Assembly (NCBI RefSeq): GCF_001618955.1
Contig: NZ_LVYV01000012.1
Span: 124,001 to 188,000, forward strand
DNA length: 64,000 nucleotides
Source: Tardiphaga robiniae
Lineage (GTDB): Bacteria > Pseudomonadota > Alphaproteobacteria > Rhizobiales > Xanthobacteraceae
Direction of reading: 5' to 3'
Each line of letters begins with the position of its first letter. The first letter of the stretch is position 1. Made by a program: the position numbers and the translations under genes. This document shows, one piece after another, positions 52,880 to 61,923 of this stretch. The notes beneath the pieces were generated by a model, which saw nothing but the letters and a program-made list of their open reading frames with translations, was not told the DNA's origin and ran no database searches.

Positions 52880-55156
52880 ATGAGCCCGTCCAGCCTACGC
52901 CGCGATTATCTCACCAAGCCGATCTTTGGCTGGGCCAAGGGCGTGCTACCGAAAATGTCCGATACCGAGCGCGAGGCGCTGGAAGCCGGCGACGTCTGGT
53001 GGGATGCGGACCTGTTCACCGGCAACCCGGACTGGGCCAAGCTGCTCGCCGTCAAGCCGGCCGCACTGACGGACGAAGAACAGGCCTTCATGACCGGGCC
53101 GGTGGATCGTCTCTGCGAGATGATCGACGACTGGAAGATCAATTGGGAATTGCGCGATCTGCCGCCGGACGTCTGGGAGTTCATCAAGCGCGAAAAGTTC
53201 TTCGGCATGATTATCCCGAAGGACTATGGCGGTCTCGGTTTCTCGCCCTATGCCCATTCGGAAGTGGTGCGCAAGATTTCGTCGCGTTCGGTGGTCGCGG
53301 CGGTGACCGTGATGGTGCCCAATTCGCTCGGCCCCGGCGAACTGCTGATGAAGTTCGGCACCGACGCGCAGCGCCAGCGCTGGCTGCCGCGCCTCGCCGA
53401 CGGACGCGACATTCCCTGTTTCGGCCTCACCAGCCCGGAAGCCGGCTCGGACGCGGCGTCGATGATCGACAGCGGCATCATCTGCAAGGGTACGTTCGAC
53501 GGCCAGGAGGTTCTGGGCCTGCGCCTCAACTGGCACAAGCGCTACATCACGCTCGGCCCGGTCGCGACGCTGATCGGTCTCGCCTTCAAGGCCTATGACC
53601 CCGATCACCTCGTGGGCTCACAGGACGAGCTTGGCATCACGGTTGCGCTGATCCCGCATGATCTTCCGGGCGTCGAGATCGGCCAGCGCCATCTACCGTC
53701 GATGCAGGTGTTCCAGAACGGCCCGAACTGGGGCCGCGACGTCTTCATCCCGCTCGATTACATCATCGGCGGTCAGGAGCGCCTGGGGCAGGGCTGGAAG
53801 ATGCTGATGTCGGCGCTCGCCGCCGGCCGTGGCATCTCATTGCCGTCGCTGTCTGCTGCCGGTGCCGCCTATGCCGCGCGCACCACCGGTGCCTATGCCC
53901 GCATCCGCGAGCAGTTCAACATTTCGATCAGCAAGTTCGAAGGTATCGAGGAGCCGCTGGCCCGTATCGCCGGCACCGCCTATCTGCTCGACGCTGCACG
54001 GCGACTGACCTCGGCGGCGCTCAATCAGGGCCATCATCCCGCAGTCATCTCCGGCATCATGAAGCTGCATGCCACCGAGCGCATGCGCATCGCCATCGAC
54101 GACGCCATGGACATCCATGGCGGCAAGGCCGTGATCGACGGGCCGCAGAATTATATGGGCAATCTCTATCGCGCGGTGCCGGTGGGCATCACGGTTGAGG
54201 GCGCCAACATCCTGACGCGCAATCTCATCGTGTTCGGGCAGGGCGCCATCCGCGCGCATCCTTATTTGCTGCAGGAAATGAACGCGCTTGGCGATCCCGA
54301 CAAGGCGAAGGGCCTCGATGCCTTCGACACCGCGTTCTGGAAACATATCGGCCACAGCGTCACCACACTGTTCCGCGCCTGGGGCCGCTGCTGGACCGGT
54401 GGCGTATTCGCGCCTGCGCCGGATGCCGGCGATGCCACACAGTTCTATCGCCAGCTCTCGCGTTATTCCTCGGCCTTCGCATTGTGCGCCGATATGGCGT
54501 TGCTGACGCTGGGCGGAGCGTTGAAGCGCAAGGAAATGCTGTCGGCGCGGTTCGGCGATATTCTCTCCGAGCTTTATCTGCTCTCGGCTGCGCTGAAGCG
54601 CTGGGAGGACGAAGGTCGTCAGCAGGAGGACCTGCCGGCGCTTGAATGGTGTATGGCGTCCGGCTTCAAGACCATCGAGAACCGCTTTGCGGAGATTCTG
54701 GCCAACCTGCCGAACCGCTTTGTCGCCGGCATCCTCAAATTCATCGTGCAGCCATATGGTGCATCGGTGCTCGGGCCTTCGGATCGCGTGGTGCACCGCT
54801 GCGCGCAGATGATCCTGGAGCCGTCGGCGACGCGCGATCGCCTGACGCCGGATCTGTCGCATGTGGATGATGACCGCGGTCTGGCGCGGCTGGAGAAGGC
54901 GTTCAAACTGGTGACATCGAGTGACGATATTGCCAAGCGCATCCGCACGGCAAAGCTCAAGAACTGGAAGGATGCAGTGGCACAGGGCGTCATCACTCAG
55001 GCCGAGGGCGAAAAGCTCGCCGCTGCGCAGGAAGCCGTCAAGCTGGTGATCGAGGTCGATCACTTCGCGCCGGAAGAGCTGTCGCCCGACTATAAGAAGT
55101 CCGATAACGTGCATCAGTTCTTCCAGGAACTTGGTGAGCAGCGGGCAGCAAGCTGA
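52880..55156 (+). CDS. fadE: FadE-type acyl-CoA dehydrogenase
   Basis: A 758-residue acyl-CoA dehydrogenase of the long FadE class (E. coli FadE 814), carrying out the first FAD-dependent step of beta-oxidation. The acyl-CoA dehydrogenase core includes FFGMIIPKDYGGLGFSPYAHS, GTDAQRQRWLPRLADGRDIPCFGLTSPEAGSDA and the FAD/substrate region with MDIHGGKAVIDGPQNYMGNLYR. The C-terminal ~250 residues form the FadE-specific domain of unknown function (begins near PYLLQEMNAL). It is the first gene of an operon with fadA and fadB. A GAGAGGAAG box supports the ATG at 52880. Confidence 0.93.
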   Translation: MSPSSLRRDYLTKPIFGWAKGVLPKMSDTEREALEAGDVWWDADLFTGNPDWAKLLAVKPAALTDEEQAFMTGPVDRLCEMIDDWKINWELRDLPPDVWEFIKREKFFGMIIPKDYGGLGFSPYAHSEVVRKISSRSVVAAVTVMVPNSLGPGELLMKFGTDAQRQRWLPRLADGRDIPCFGLTSPEAGSDAASMIDSGIICKGTFDGQEVLGLRLNWHKRYITLGPVATLIGLAFKAYDPDHLVGSQDELGITVALIPHDLPGVEIGQRHLPSMQVFQNGPNWGRDVFIPLDYIIGGQERLGQGWKMLMSALAAGRGISLPSLSAAGAAYAARTTGAYARIREQFNISISKFEGIEEPLARIAGTAYLLDAARRLTSAALNQGHHPAVISGIMKLHATERMRIAIDDAMDIHGGKAVIDGPQNYMGNLYRAVPVGITVEGANILTRNLIVFGQGAIRAHPYLLQEMNALGDPDKAKGLDAFDTAFWKHIGHSVTTLFRAWGRCWTGGVFAPAPDAGDATQFYRQLSRYSSAFALCADMALLTLGGALKRKEMLSARFGDILSELYLLSAALKRWEDEGRQQEDLPALEWCMASGFKTIENRFAEILANLPNRFVAGILKFIVQPYGASVLGPSDRVVHRCAQMILEPSATRDRLTPDLSHVDDDRGLARLEKAFKLVTSSDDIAKRIRTAKLKNWKDAVAQGVITQAEGEKLAAAQEAVKLVIEVDHFAPEELSPDYKKSDNVHQFFQELGEQRAAS

Positions 55157-55169
55157 TGGCAAGCCTTTC

Positions 55170-56453
55170 ATGACAAGACCAGTCTATATCGTTGACGGCA
55201 GCCGCACGCCGTTCATCAAGGCGCGCAGCGGTCCCGGCCCGTTCACCCCTGTCGATCTCGCCGTTCAATGCGGACGCCCGCTGCTGGCACGGCAGCCATT
55301 TGCACCAAACGCCTTCGATCAGGTGATCCTCGGCTGCGTCAATGTCATCGCCGACGAGATGAATCCGGCGCGCGTCGCCGCGCTCAGGCTCGGCATGGGC
55401 GAGGCGATGGTGGCCTTCACCGTGCAGATCAATTGCGGCTCCGGCATGCAGTCGATCGACACCGGCTATCGCTACATCCGCGAAGGCAATGCCGATTTGA
55501 TTCTCGCTGGCGGTGCCGAAGCGCTCAGTCACGCGCCGCTGGTCTGGCCACAGAATGGTGTACGCTGGTTCGCCGGGCTTGCCATGGCCAAGGGCGTGCT
55601 CGGCAAGGTGGCGGCGATCGCCAAGGCCCGGCCGGCTTATTTCAAGCCGATCATCGGCCTCGAGCGCGGTCTCACCGATCCGATCACCGACCTCAATATG
55701 GGCCAGACCGCCGAGAAGGTCGGGCACCTGTTCGGTATCACCCGCGCGCAGGCAGATGCCTATGCCGTCGAAAGCCACACGCGCCTTGCGCATGCGCAGG
55801 AACAGGGCTGGCTGAAAGGCGAGGTTGAGACCGCCTTTGATCGCAAGGGCAATTTCTACGACCACGATGACGGCGTCCGCGCGGATTCGTCGGTCGACAA
55901 GCTCGCGACGCTGAAGCCGGTATTCGAACGTCCGTGGGGGCAGGTCACCGCCGGCAATTCCTCGCAGATCACCGATGGCGCATCCTGGACCATCCTTGCG
56001 TCCGAAGACGCGGTGGCGAAACATGGTCTCACGCCGAAGGCGGTGATCATCGACAGCCAGTGGTCTGCGCTCGATCCGTCGATCATGGGGCTCGGTCCGG
56101 TGTTGTCGTCGAACGATCTGTTGAAGCGCAACAACATGACGATTCAGGACATCGAGACCTGGGAGTTGAACGAAGCCTTCGCCACGCAGGTACTCGGCTG
56201 CCTCGCCGCCTGGAAAGACGAAAAATTCTGCCGCGAGGTGCTTGGCCTCGATGGCGCCGCCGGCGAGATCGATCGCACCAGGCTCAATGTCGATGGCGGT
56301 GCGATCAGCCTCGGCCATCCCGTCGGCACGTCCGGTAACCGCATCGTGCTGCATCTCGTCAATGCAATGAAGCGGCTCGGCACCAAACGGGGAATCGCCA
56401 CCGAATGTATCGGCGGCGGCCTCGGTGGCGCGATGTTGATCGAGACGGTGTGA
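55170..56453 (+). CDS. fadA: acetyl-CoA C-acetyltransferase, beta-oxidation type (FadA/FadI-like)
   Basis: A 427-residue thiolase releasing acetyl-CoA in fatty-acid degradation. Catalytic Cys in QINCGSGMQSIDTGYRY, His in LGHPVGTSGNRIV and second Cys in TECIGGGLGG are intact. Its 427 residues, longer than PhaA (392) or PcaF (402), fit the FadI-like branch. It begins 13 nt after fadE and ends 7 nt before fadB; the ATG at 55170 gives the standard N-terminus MTRPVYIVDGSRTPFIKAR. An open extension upstream overlaps fadE and is not preferred. It is the third thiolase of the window, each in a different pathway. Confidence 0.92.
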   Translation: MTRPVYIVDGSRTPFIKARSGPGPFTPVDLAVQCGRPLLARQPFAPNAFDQVILGCVNVIADEMNPARVAALRLGMGEAMVAFTVQINCGSGMQSIDTGYRYIREGNADLILAGGAEALSHAPLVWPQNGVRWFAGLAMAKGVLGKVAAIAKARPAYFKPIIGLERGLTDPITDLNMGQTAEKVGHLFGITRAQADAYAVESHTRLAHAQEQGWLKGEVETAFDRKGNFYDHDDGVRADSSVDKLATLKPVFERPWGQVTAGNSSQITDGASWTILASEDAVAKHGLTPKAVIIDSQWSALDPSIMGLGPVLSSNDLLKRNNMTIQDIETWELNEAFATQVLGCLAAWKDEKFCREVLGLDGAAGEIDRTRLNVDGGAISLGHPVGTSGNRIVLHLVNAMKRLGTKRGIATECIGGGLGGAMLIETV

Positions 56454-56460
56454 GGGCGTC

Positions 56461-58557
56461 ATGGACAGCAAGATCATGGACGTTCTCAAGGATCGCGTGC
56501 TCGAACTCGGGCCGGCTCCCGACACATCAGGCGCTTATCGCCACTTCAAGCTGACGCGCGATGCCGATGGCATCGCGTGGCTGTTGTTTGACCGCGCCGA
56601 TGCGAGCGCCAATACGCTGTCGGCTGTGGTGCTGGAAGAATTCGATCAGGTGTTGAATGCGCTGGAAGCCCAGCGCCCGACCGGCATCGTGGTTCGTTCG
56701 GCCAAGAGTTCCGGCTTCATTGCCGGCGCCGACGTCAATGAATTTCGCGGCGCCAGCGACCCATCGGAAGTCGAAACGCAGATCAGCCGCGCTCATGCGG
56801 TGATCGACCGCTTCGAGGCGCTGAAGATCCCGACGGTGGCCGTCATTCACGGTTTCTGCCTGGGCGGAGGCCTCGAAGTGGCACTGGCCTGCCAGATGCG
56901 TATCGCCATCGATGGTGCGCGCTTCGGTTTCCCGGAAGTCATGCTCGGCCTGCATCCGGGTTTGGGAGGCACCGCGCGCTTCACGCATCTGGTCAATCCG
57001 ATGCAGGCGATGCCGTTGATGTTGACCGGCAAGACCATCGACGCACGCAAGGCGAAGGCGATCGGTCTTGTCGATGCGGTGACCGAGGAACGCCATGTCC
57101 GTAACGCCGTGCGCGATGCGGTGTTCGGAAAGCTCAAGCGCGCCAAGCCGAGCGCGCTGATCCCGATCATGAATTTCTCGCCGGTGCGCGGCATTCTCGC
57201 TTCGCGCATGGTGGCCGAGGCCGGCAAGGCGGCGCCGCGCGAACATTATCCTGCGCCCTATGCGCTGATCGAGCTCTGGGAGAAACATGGCGGCGACCGT
57301 GCCGCGATGCTCAATGCCGAGAAGGCGTCTTTTGCCCGCTTGATGGTGACGCCGACGGCGCAGAATCTGATCCGTGTGTTCTTCTTGCGCGAGCAGATGA
57401 AGAAGCTCGCCGGTGACGGCAACACGATCAAGCATATCCATGTCATCGGCGCCGGCGCCATGGGCGGCGACATCGCGGCGTGGTGCGCGCATCAGGACAT
57501 CCGCGTCACGCTGGCCGACATGAAGCCCGCGCCGATCGCGGGCGCCATGAAGCGCGCCGCCGATCTCTACAGCAAGATCATCCGCAAGCGCACCGATCAG
57601 CGTGATACGCTGGATCGCCTGATCCCCGATATGGACGGCGAGGGCGTACGCAATGCCGACCTCATCATCGAGGCCGTGTCGGAAAAGCTCGAACTGAAGC
57701 AGAAGGTCTATGCCGGGATCGAGCCGCGTATGAAGCCGGATGCGATCCTCGCCACCAATACATCGAGCATTCCGCTGCAGGACCTGCGCAGCACGCTCGC
57801 TAGGCCGGAGCGATTGCTCGGCCTGCACTTCTTCAACCCGGTGTCGCGCCTGCAACTCGTCGAGGTCGTCAGCCATGACGGCGTCGACGCGGAGATGCTG
57901 CGGAAGGCGACCGCCTTTGCCGGCGCCATCGATCGCCTGCCACTGTCGGTGAGAAGTTCGCCGGGTTTCCTCGTCAATCGCGCGCTGACGCCCTACATGC
58001 TCGAGGCGATGATGCTGATGGAGGAGAAGGTCGACAAGGAAACCATCGACGCCGCCGCCGAGCAGTTCGGCATGCCAATGGGACCGATCGAGCTGGCCGA
58101 TCAGGTCGGTCTCGATATCTGCCTCGCGGTGGGCGACATGCTGCGCTCCAAGTTTGGCGACCTGCTGCCGCCGACGCCGGCCTGGCTGCGCGAGAAGGTC
58201 AACAAGGGCGAGCTCGGCAAGAAGACCGGCAAGGGCTTCTATACATGGCGTGATGGCAAGGCCGAGAAGAGTTCCAGCGCGGTCGCCACGGCTCGTCCGA
58301 CGCAGGAAATGATCGACCGCCTGGTGCTGCCGATGTCCAATGTCTGCGTCGCCTGTCTGCGCGAAGGCATCGTCGACAATCCCGATGTGGTCGATGGCGC
58401 AATGATCTTCGGCACTGGCTACGCGCCATTCCGCGGCGGCCCGCTGAACTACGCGCGGACGCGTGGAACCGAGAATATCACCGCCACGCTGCGCACGCTG
58501 GCGGCCCGGTTCGGCGATCGCTTTGCGCCGGATGCCGGCTGGGAAACCTTTAAATGA
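56461..58557 (+). CDS. fadB: multifunctional enoyl-CoA hydratase / 3-hydroxyacyl-CoA dehydrogenase
   Basis: A 698-residue two-domain beta-oxidation enzyme. Residues ~20-270 are a crotonase-fold enoyl-CoA hydratase (SGFIAGADVNEF oxyanion-hole segment, then VIHGFCLGGGLEVALACQMR and GLHPGLGGTARFTHLVNP). The rest is the 3-hydroxyacyl-CoA dehydrogenase, with NAD-binding HVIGAGAMGGDIAAWCAHQ, the catalytic-His neighbourhood LGLHFFNPVSRLQLVEVV and C-terminal substrate domains. It forms the trifunctional complex with the thiolase encoded just upstream. The start at 56461 is uncertain against an in-frame ATG at 56476. The order fadE-fadA-fadB-thioesterase with gaps under 30 nt indicates one operon. Confidence 0.93.
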   Translation: MDSKIMDVLKDRVLELGPAPDTSGAYRHFKLTRDADGIAWLLFDRADASANTLSAVVLEEFDQVLNALEAQRPTGIVVRSAKSSGFIAGADVNEFRGASDPSEVETQISRAHAVIDRFEALKIPTVAVIHGFCLGGGLEVALACQMRIAIDGARFGFPEVMLGLHPGLGGTARFTHLVNPMQAMPLMLTGKTIDARKAKAIGLVDAVTEERHVRNAVRDAVFGKLKRAKPSALIPIMNFSPVRGILASRMVAEAGKAAPREHYPAPYALIELWEKHGGDRAAMLNAEKASFARLMVTPTAQNLIRVFFLREQMKKLAGDGNTIKHIHVIGAGAMGGDIAAWCAHQDIRVTLADMKPAPIAGAMKRAADLYSKIIRKRTDQRDTLDRLIPDMDGEGVRNADLIIEAVSEKLELKQKVYAGIEPRMKPDAILATNTSSIPLQDLRSTLARPERLLGLHFFNPVSRLQLVEVVSHDGVDAEMLRKATAFAGAIDRLPLSVRSSPGFLVNRALTPYMLEAMMLMEEKVDKETIDAAAEQFGMPMGPIELADQVGLDICLAVGDMLRSKFGDLLPPTPAWLREKVNKGELGKKTGKGFYTWRDGKAEKSSSAVATARPTQEMIDRLVLPMSNVCVACLREGIVDNPDVVDGAMIFGTGYAPFRGGPLNYARTRGTENITATLRTLAARFGDRFAPDAGWETFK

Positions 58558-58584
58558 TGACTCAATTTGCGGCAGGCTTTGCTC

Positions 58585-59016
58585 ATGACTGAATCAAAGA
58601 CGCAGCCAGTGACGGGGCTGGATGCGGAACCGACCGGCGATCTCACCATCCGCACGGTGGCGATGCCGGCGGATACCAACGCCAATGGCGATATTTTTGG
58701 TGGCTGGCTGCTCAGTCAGATGGATTTGGGCGGCGGCATCTTCGCCGCGAAAGTGGCCAAGACGCGCACCGTCACCGTCGCCATCGAGGCGATGACCTTC
58801 CGCAAGGCCGTTCATGTCGGTGACGTCGTATCCGTGCATGCGGATCTGGTACGGATGGGCCGCACCTCGCTGACCGTGCATATCGAGGCTTGGGTGCTTC
58901 GCCGCAACGAAAGCGCCCCGATCCTGGTGACCGATGGCAATTTCACCTTCGTGTCCATCGACGAGGCCGGCCGCCCGCAACCGATCAAGCGCCCGGACGC
59001 GACGATTGCGACCTGA
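58585..59016 (+). CDS. acyl-CoA thioesterase, YciA-like hotdog fold
   Basis: A 143-residue hotdog-fold thioesterase that hydrolyses acyl-CoA to free acid and CoA. The family phrase TVAMPADTNANGDIFGGWLLSQMDLGGGIFA contains the catalytic Asn/Asp region of YciA-type enzymes, followed by TVAIEAMTFRKAVHVGDVVSVHADLVRMGRTSLTV. The start ATG 58585 gives a natural N-terminus; a TTG six codons upstream is possible. It lies 27 nt after fadB on the same strand and could prevent CoA trapping during fatty-acid degradation. Confidence 0.9.
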   Translation: MTESKTQPVTGLDAEPTGDLTIRTVAMPADTNANGDIFGGWLLSQMDLGGGIFAAKVAKTRTVTVAIEAMTFRKAVHVGDVVSVHADLVRMGRTSLTVHIEAWVLRRNESAPILVTDGNFTFVSIDEAGRPQPIKRPDATIAT

Positions 59017-59103
59017 ATGCTTCCAGACTGACGGCGGGAACGAAATACCCCGTTCCAAGTTAGTGGCCCGGAATATGCATCGCCTATCGCGTAGGGGGCC
59101 GCC

Positions 59104-59301
59104 ATGTCAGATACTTACATCATCGAAGTCTCATCGCAGGCTGCCGGCATCGTCGTTCGCGATCCCGACGGCTACCGGTTCTTCGCCGCGTCTCACCGTT
59201 TCAACCCCATGGAAGGCCAGCTGTTTCGCAATGCGCGCGAAGCCGAACGCGCTGCCTTCCAGTTCGCAGCGCAGGGCAACCAGACGACCGTGACGCCTTA
59301 A
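59104..59301 (+). CDS. small conserved protein of unknown function
   Basis: A 65-residue acidic/neutral soluble protein, MSDTYIIEVSSQAAGIVVRD followed by PDGYRFFAASHRFNPMEGQL and an Arg/Ala-rich helix NAREAERAAFQFAAQG. It has a strong GGGGG-type ribosome-binding site (TAGGGGGCC). I recognise its general form as a hypothetical protein of the family Nitrobacteraceae. It resembles a one-domain beta-strand plus helix fold, but no motif gives a function. It lies 87 nt after the thioesterase on the same strand. Confidence 0.6.
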   Translation: MSDTYIIEVSSQAAGIVVRDPDGYRFFAASHRFNPMEGQLFRNAREAERAAFQFAAQGNQTTVTP

Positions 59302-59420
59302 AGGGCAACAATGCCCAACGACACGCGGCGGCGAAATCGCATGCCCGCGCGTCAGCGCTAACGCGTTGACCATCGCCGCCAACACCCGCACCATGGAACC
59401 GTTCGCTCCGAGGTGCTGAC

Positions 59421-60239
59421 GTGACTGCTGGCCTGACCCATCGCCAATCCGAAATCCTGAATCATGCCCGTGCCTTCGGACGCGTGATGGTCGACGACCT
59501 CGTGCGCCGTTTCGAAGTGTCCGCGCAAACCATCCGCAAGGATCTCAACGATCTCTGCGACCAGCGCCTGCTGACGCGTATCCATGGCGGCGCCATCGTC
59601 GCCTCCGGCGTGGAAAACCTCGCTTATGAAGCGCGGCGATTCGTGGCGGCCGAGGAGAAGAAGGCGATTGGCGTTGCTGCCGCGGCGCAGATTCCCAATG
59701 GCTCGTCGCTGTTCATCAATATCGGCACCACGACCGAGGAAGTCGCCAGCGCGCTGACCAATCACGAAAATCTGCTGGTCATCACCAACAACCTCAATGT
59801 GGCGATGATGCTGTATCGGCATCCGCATATCGAGGTGATCGTGGCCGGCGGCACCGTGCGTCGCTCCGATGGCGCAGTGATCGGCTCGACGGCGATCAAG
59901 CTGATCGGCCAGTTCAAGGTCGATTACGCCATCATCGGCGCCTCGGCGATCGACGAGGAGGGCGCGCTCCTCGACTTCGACTATCGCGAGGTGCAGGCCG
60001 CGCAGGCCATCATCGCCAATGCCCGCAGCGTCATGCTGGTCTGCGACTCGACCAAGCTGCGGCGTTCGGCGGCGGTCCGCATCGCCCATATCAGCCAGAT
60101 CCAGACCTTCGTGACCGACGTGCCGCTGCCGCCGTCCTTGCAGGAGATCTGCCGGAGCCGGGGCGTCCAGGTCATCGCCGCCTTGCCGGGCTCCGTCGAC
60201 GATGCGGACGATCTGGAACCCGAGCCAACCCCGCTTTAG
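59421..60239 (+). CDS. glpR: DeoR family regulator, GlpR-like
   Basis: A 272-residue DeoR-family repressor. The N-terminal helix-turn-helix (ILNHARAFGRVMVDDLVRRFEVSAQTIRKDLNDLCDQRLLTRIHGGA) matches the DeoR signature, and the sugar-phosphate-binding DeoR C-terminal domain contains INIGTTTEEVASALTNHENLLVITNNLNVA. Adjacent glpD and glycerol ABC genes indicate glycerol-3-phosphate as inducer. The start is GTG at 59421 (MTAGLTHRQSEIL). It is co-oriented with glpD, 139 nt away, with several repeats of a putative binding motif between. Confidence 0.87.
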   Translation: MTAGLTHRQSEILNHARAFGRVMVDDLVRRFEVSAQTIRKDLNDLCDQRLLTRIHGGAIVASGVENLAYEARRFVAAEEKKAIGVAAAAQIPNGSSLFINIGTTTEEVASALTNHENLLVITNNLNVAMMLYRHPHIEVIVAGGTVRRSDGAVIGSTAIKLIGQFKVDYAIIGASAIDEEGALLDFDYREVQAAQAIIANARSVMLVCDSTKLRRSAAVRIAHISQIQTFVTDVPLPPSLQEICRSRGVQVIAALPGSVDDADDLEPEPTPL

Positions 60240-60265
60240 AGCCTGTTCAGACCCCGAAAACGCCA

Positions 60266-60328
60266 GTTGCTTTCGTTTTAGGTTGTGCTTTAATCGAAAG
60301 CGAAAGCAAAATCGCTGAAAGCGAAGAT
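60266..60328 (+). promoter_or_regulatory. putative GlpR operator array upstream of glpD
   Basis: Repeated CTTTCG/CGAAAG-type motifs: GCTTTCGTTTT (60279-60289), then TCGAAAGCGAAAGC (60294-60307), and GAAAGCGAAG (60317-60326). The first two form an inverted pair. DeoR regulators commonly bind repeated TTTCG-rich elements, so this is likely the GlpR site. A clear promoter hexamer pair was not identified. Confidence 0.6.
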
Positions 60329-60378
60329 GGCGCGTCCGAAGGAAGGCGCCAGACAATTGGCGCAGGAGGGGAGACGGG

Positions 60379-61923
60379 GTGGGTCAGATCTACGACCTCG
60401 CAATCATTGGTGGTGGTGTGAACGGCTGCGGCATCGCCCGCGACGCCGTCGGCCGCGGCAATTCCGTATTCCTCTGCGAGATGAACGATCTGGCCTCAGG
60501 CACCTCGTCCTGGTCGACCAAGCTGATCCATGGCGGCTTGCGCTACCTCGAATATTACGACTTCAAACTGGTGCGCCACGCGCTGCTGGAACGCGAAGTT
60601 CTCTGGCAGATCGCGCCGCATATCATCCGTCCTCTGCGTTTCGTGCTGCCGCATCACGCCGGTCTGCGGCCTGCCTGGCTGCTGCGCTTGGGGTTGTTTC
60701 TCTACGACTATATCGGTGGCCGTAAACTTCTGCCTCCGACGCGCACGCTCGACCTCACCCGCGATGAGACCGGCAAGCCGCTGGCGCCCGGCCGGTTCAA
60801 GCGTGGCTTTGAATATTCCGACTGCTCGGTAGATGATGCGCGCCTTGTCGTGCTCACAGCGCGTGATGCCGCCGACCGGGGCGCTGACATCCGCACGCGC
60901 ACGCGGGCAACCGAGATTAGGCAGGCCGACGGGATGTGGCAGGTCACGGTGCAGGATACGGCGACGGGCGACCGCTCGACCATCAGTGCGCGCACGCTGG
61001 TCAATGCCGGTGGTCCGTGGGTCGAGAATGTTCTGGCGGTCGGTGCCGGCGTCAATGCGAAGGCGAAAGTCCGCCTCGTGCAGGGCTCGCATATCGTGGT
61101 GCCGAAACTTTACAACCACGACCGTGCCTACATCTTCCAGAATGCCGATGGTCGTATCGTGTTTGCGATTCCCTATCAGGACGATTTCACCCTGATCGGT
61201 ACCACCGATATCGATTATGACGGCGATCCCGCCGATGTGAAAATCTCTACCGACGAGATCAATTATCTCTGCAAGTCGGTCAGCGAATATCTGGCGCGGC
61301 CAGTGCTGGCCGAAGACGTGGTGTGGACGTATTCCGGCGTGCGCCCGCTCTATGACGACGGCGCCAACGAGGCCAAGGCGGCGACGCGCGATTATGTGTT
61401 CGAACTCGATCTGCCCGGAGGCCTGCCGCTGCTGTCGATCTATGGCGGCAAGATCACGACCTATCGCCGCCTTGCCGAAGAAGCCCTGCAGAAACTCGCG
61501 CCCTATCTGAAAGGCACAAAGGCCAAGGAAGGCTGGACTGCGGATGCCGCGCTGCCCGGTGGCGATTTCGACGTCTCTGCCGTCGATGCGCTGATCGCAG
61601 AACTGTTGCGCGACTATCCGTTCCTGACGCCGGCCCATGCCAACCGGCTGGCGCATGCCTATGGCACGCGCGCCGCGAAGATGCTGGGCACCGCGAAATC
61701 GCCGGCCGATCTCGGTCAGGCCTTTGGGGCTACGCTGACCGAGCGCGAAGTGCGCTATCTCATGGCTAATGAATGGGCCGTGCGCGCCGAGGATATCGTG
61801 TGGCGCCGTTCGAAGCTCGGCTTGCGCCTCTCGAAGGATGAGATCGCGGTGCTCGATCAGTGGCTGCAGGCCAATCGCGCCCAGCCCGCCAATCCGATGC
61901 GTGAAGCGGGAGCGCGATCATGA
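60379..61923 (+). CDS. glpD: aerobic glycerol-3-phosphate dehydrogenase
   Basis: A 514-residue FAD-dependent membrane-associated enzyme that oxidises glycerol-3-phosphate to dihydroxyacetone phosphate and feeds electrons to quinone. The dinucleotide motif IGGGVNGCGIARDAVGRG near the N-terminus, the TSSWSTKLIHGGLRYLEYYDFKLVRHAL segment and TLIGTTDIDYDGDPADVKIS are typical of GlpD, as is the C-terminal helical domain. It starts with GTG at 60379, 8 nt after a strong GGAGGGGAGA box. The following gene overlaps by 4 nt (ATGA), tying it to the glycerol uptake system. The kinase GlpK is not in the window. Confidence 0.94.
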   Translation: MGQIYDLAIIGGGVNGCGIARDAVGRGNSVFLCEMNDLASGTSSWSTKLIHGGLRYLEYYDFKLVRHALLEREVLWQIAPHIIRPLRFVLPHHAGLRPAWLLRLGLFLYDYIGGRKLLPPTRTLDLTRDETGKPLAPGRFKRGFEYSDCSVDDARLVVLTARDAADRGADIRTRTRATEIRQADGMWQVTVQDTATGDRSTISARTLVNAGGPWVENVLAVGAGVNAKAKVRLVQGSHIVVPKLYNHDRAYIFQNADGRIVFAIPYQDDFTLIGTTDIDYDGDPADVKISTDEINYLCKSVSEYLARPVLAEDVVWTYSGVRPLYDDGANEAKAATRDYVFELDLPGGLPLLSIYGGKITTYRRLAEEALQKLAPYLKGTKAKEGWTADAALPGGDFDVSAVDALIAELLRDYPFLTPAHANRLAHAYGTRAAKMLGTAKSPADLGQAFGATLTEREVRYLMANEWAVRAEDIVWRRSKLGLRLSKDEIAVLDQWLQANRAQPANPMREAGARS

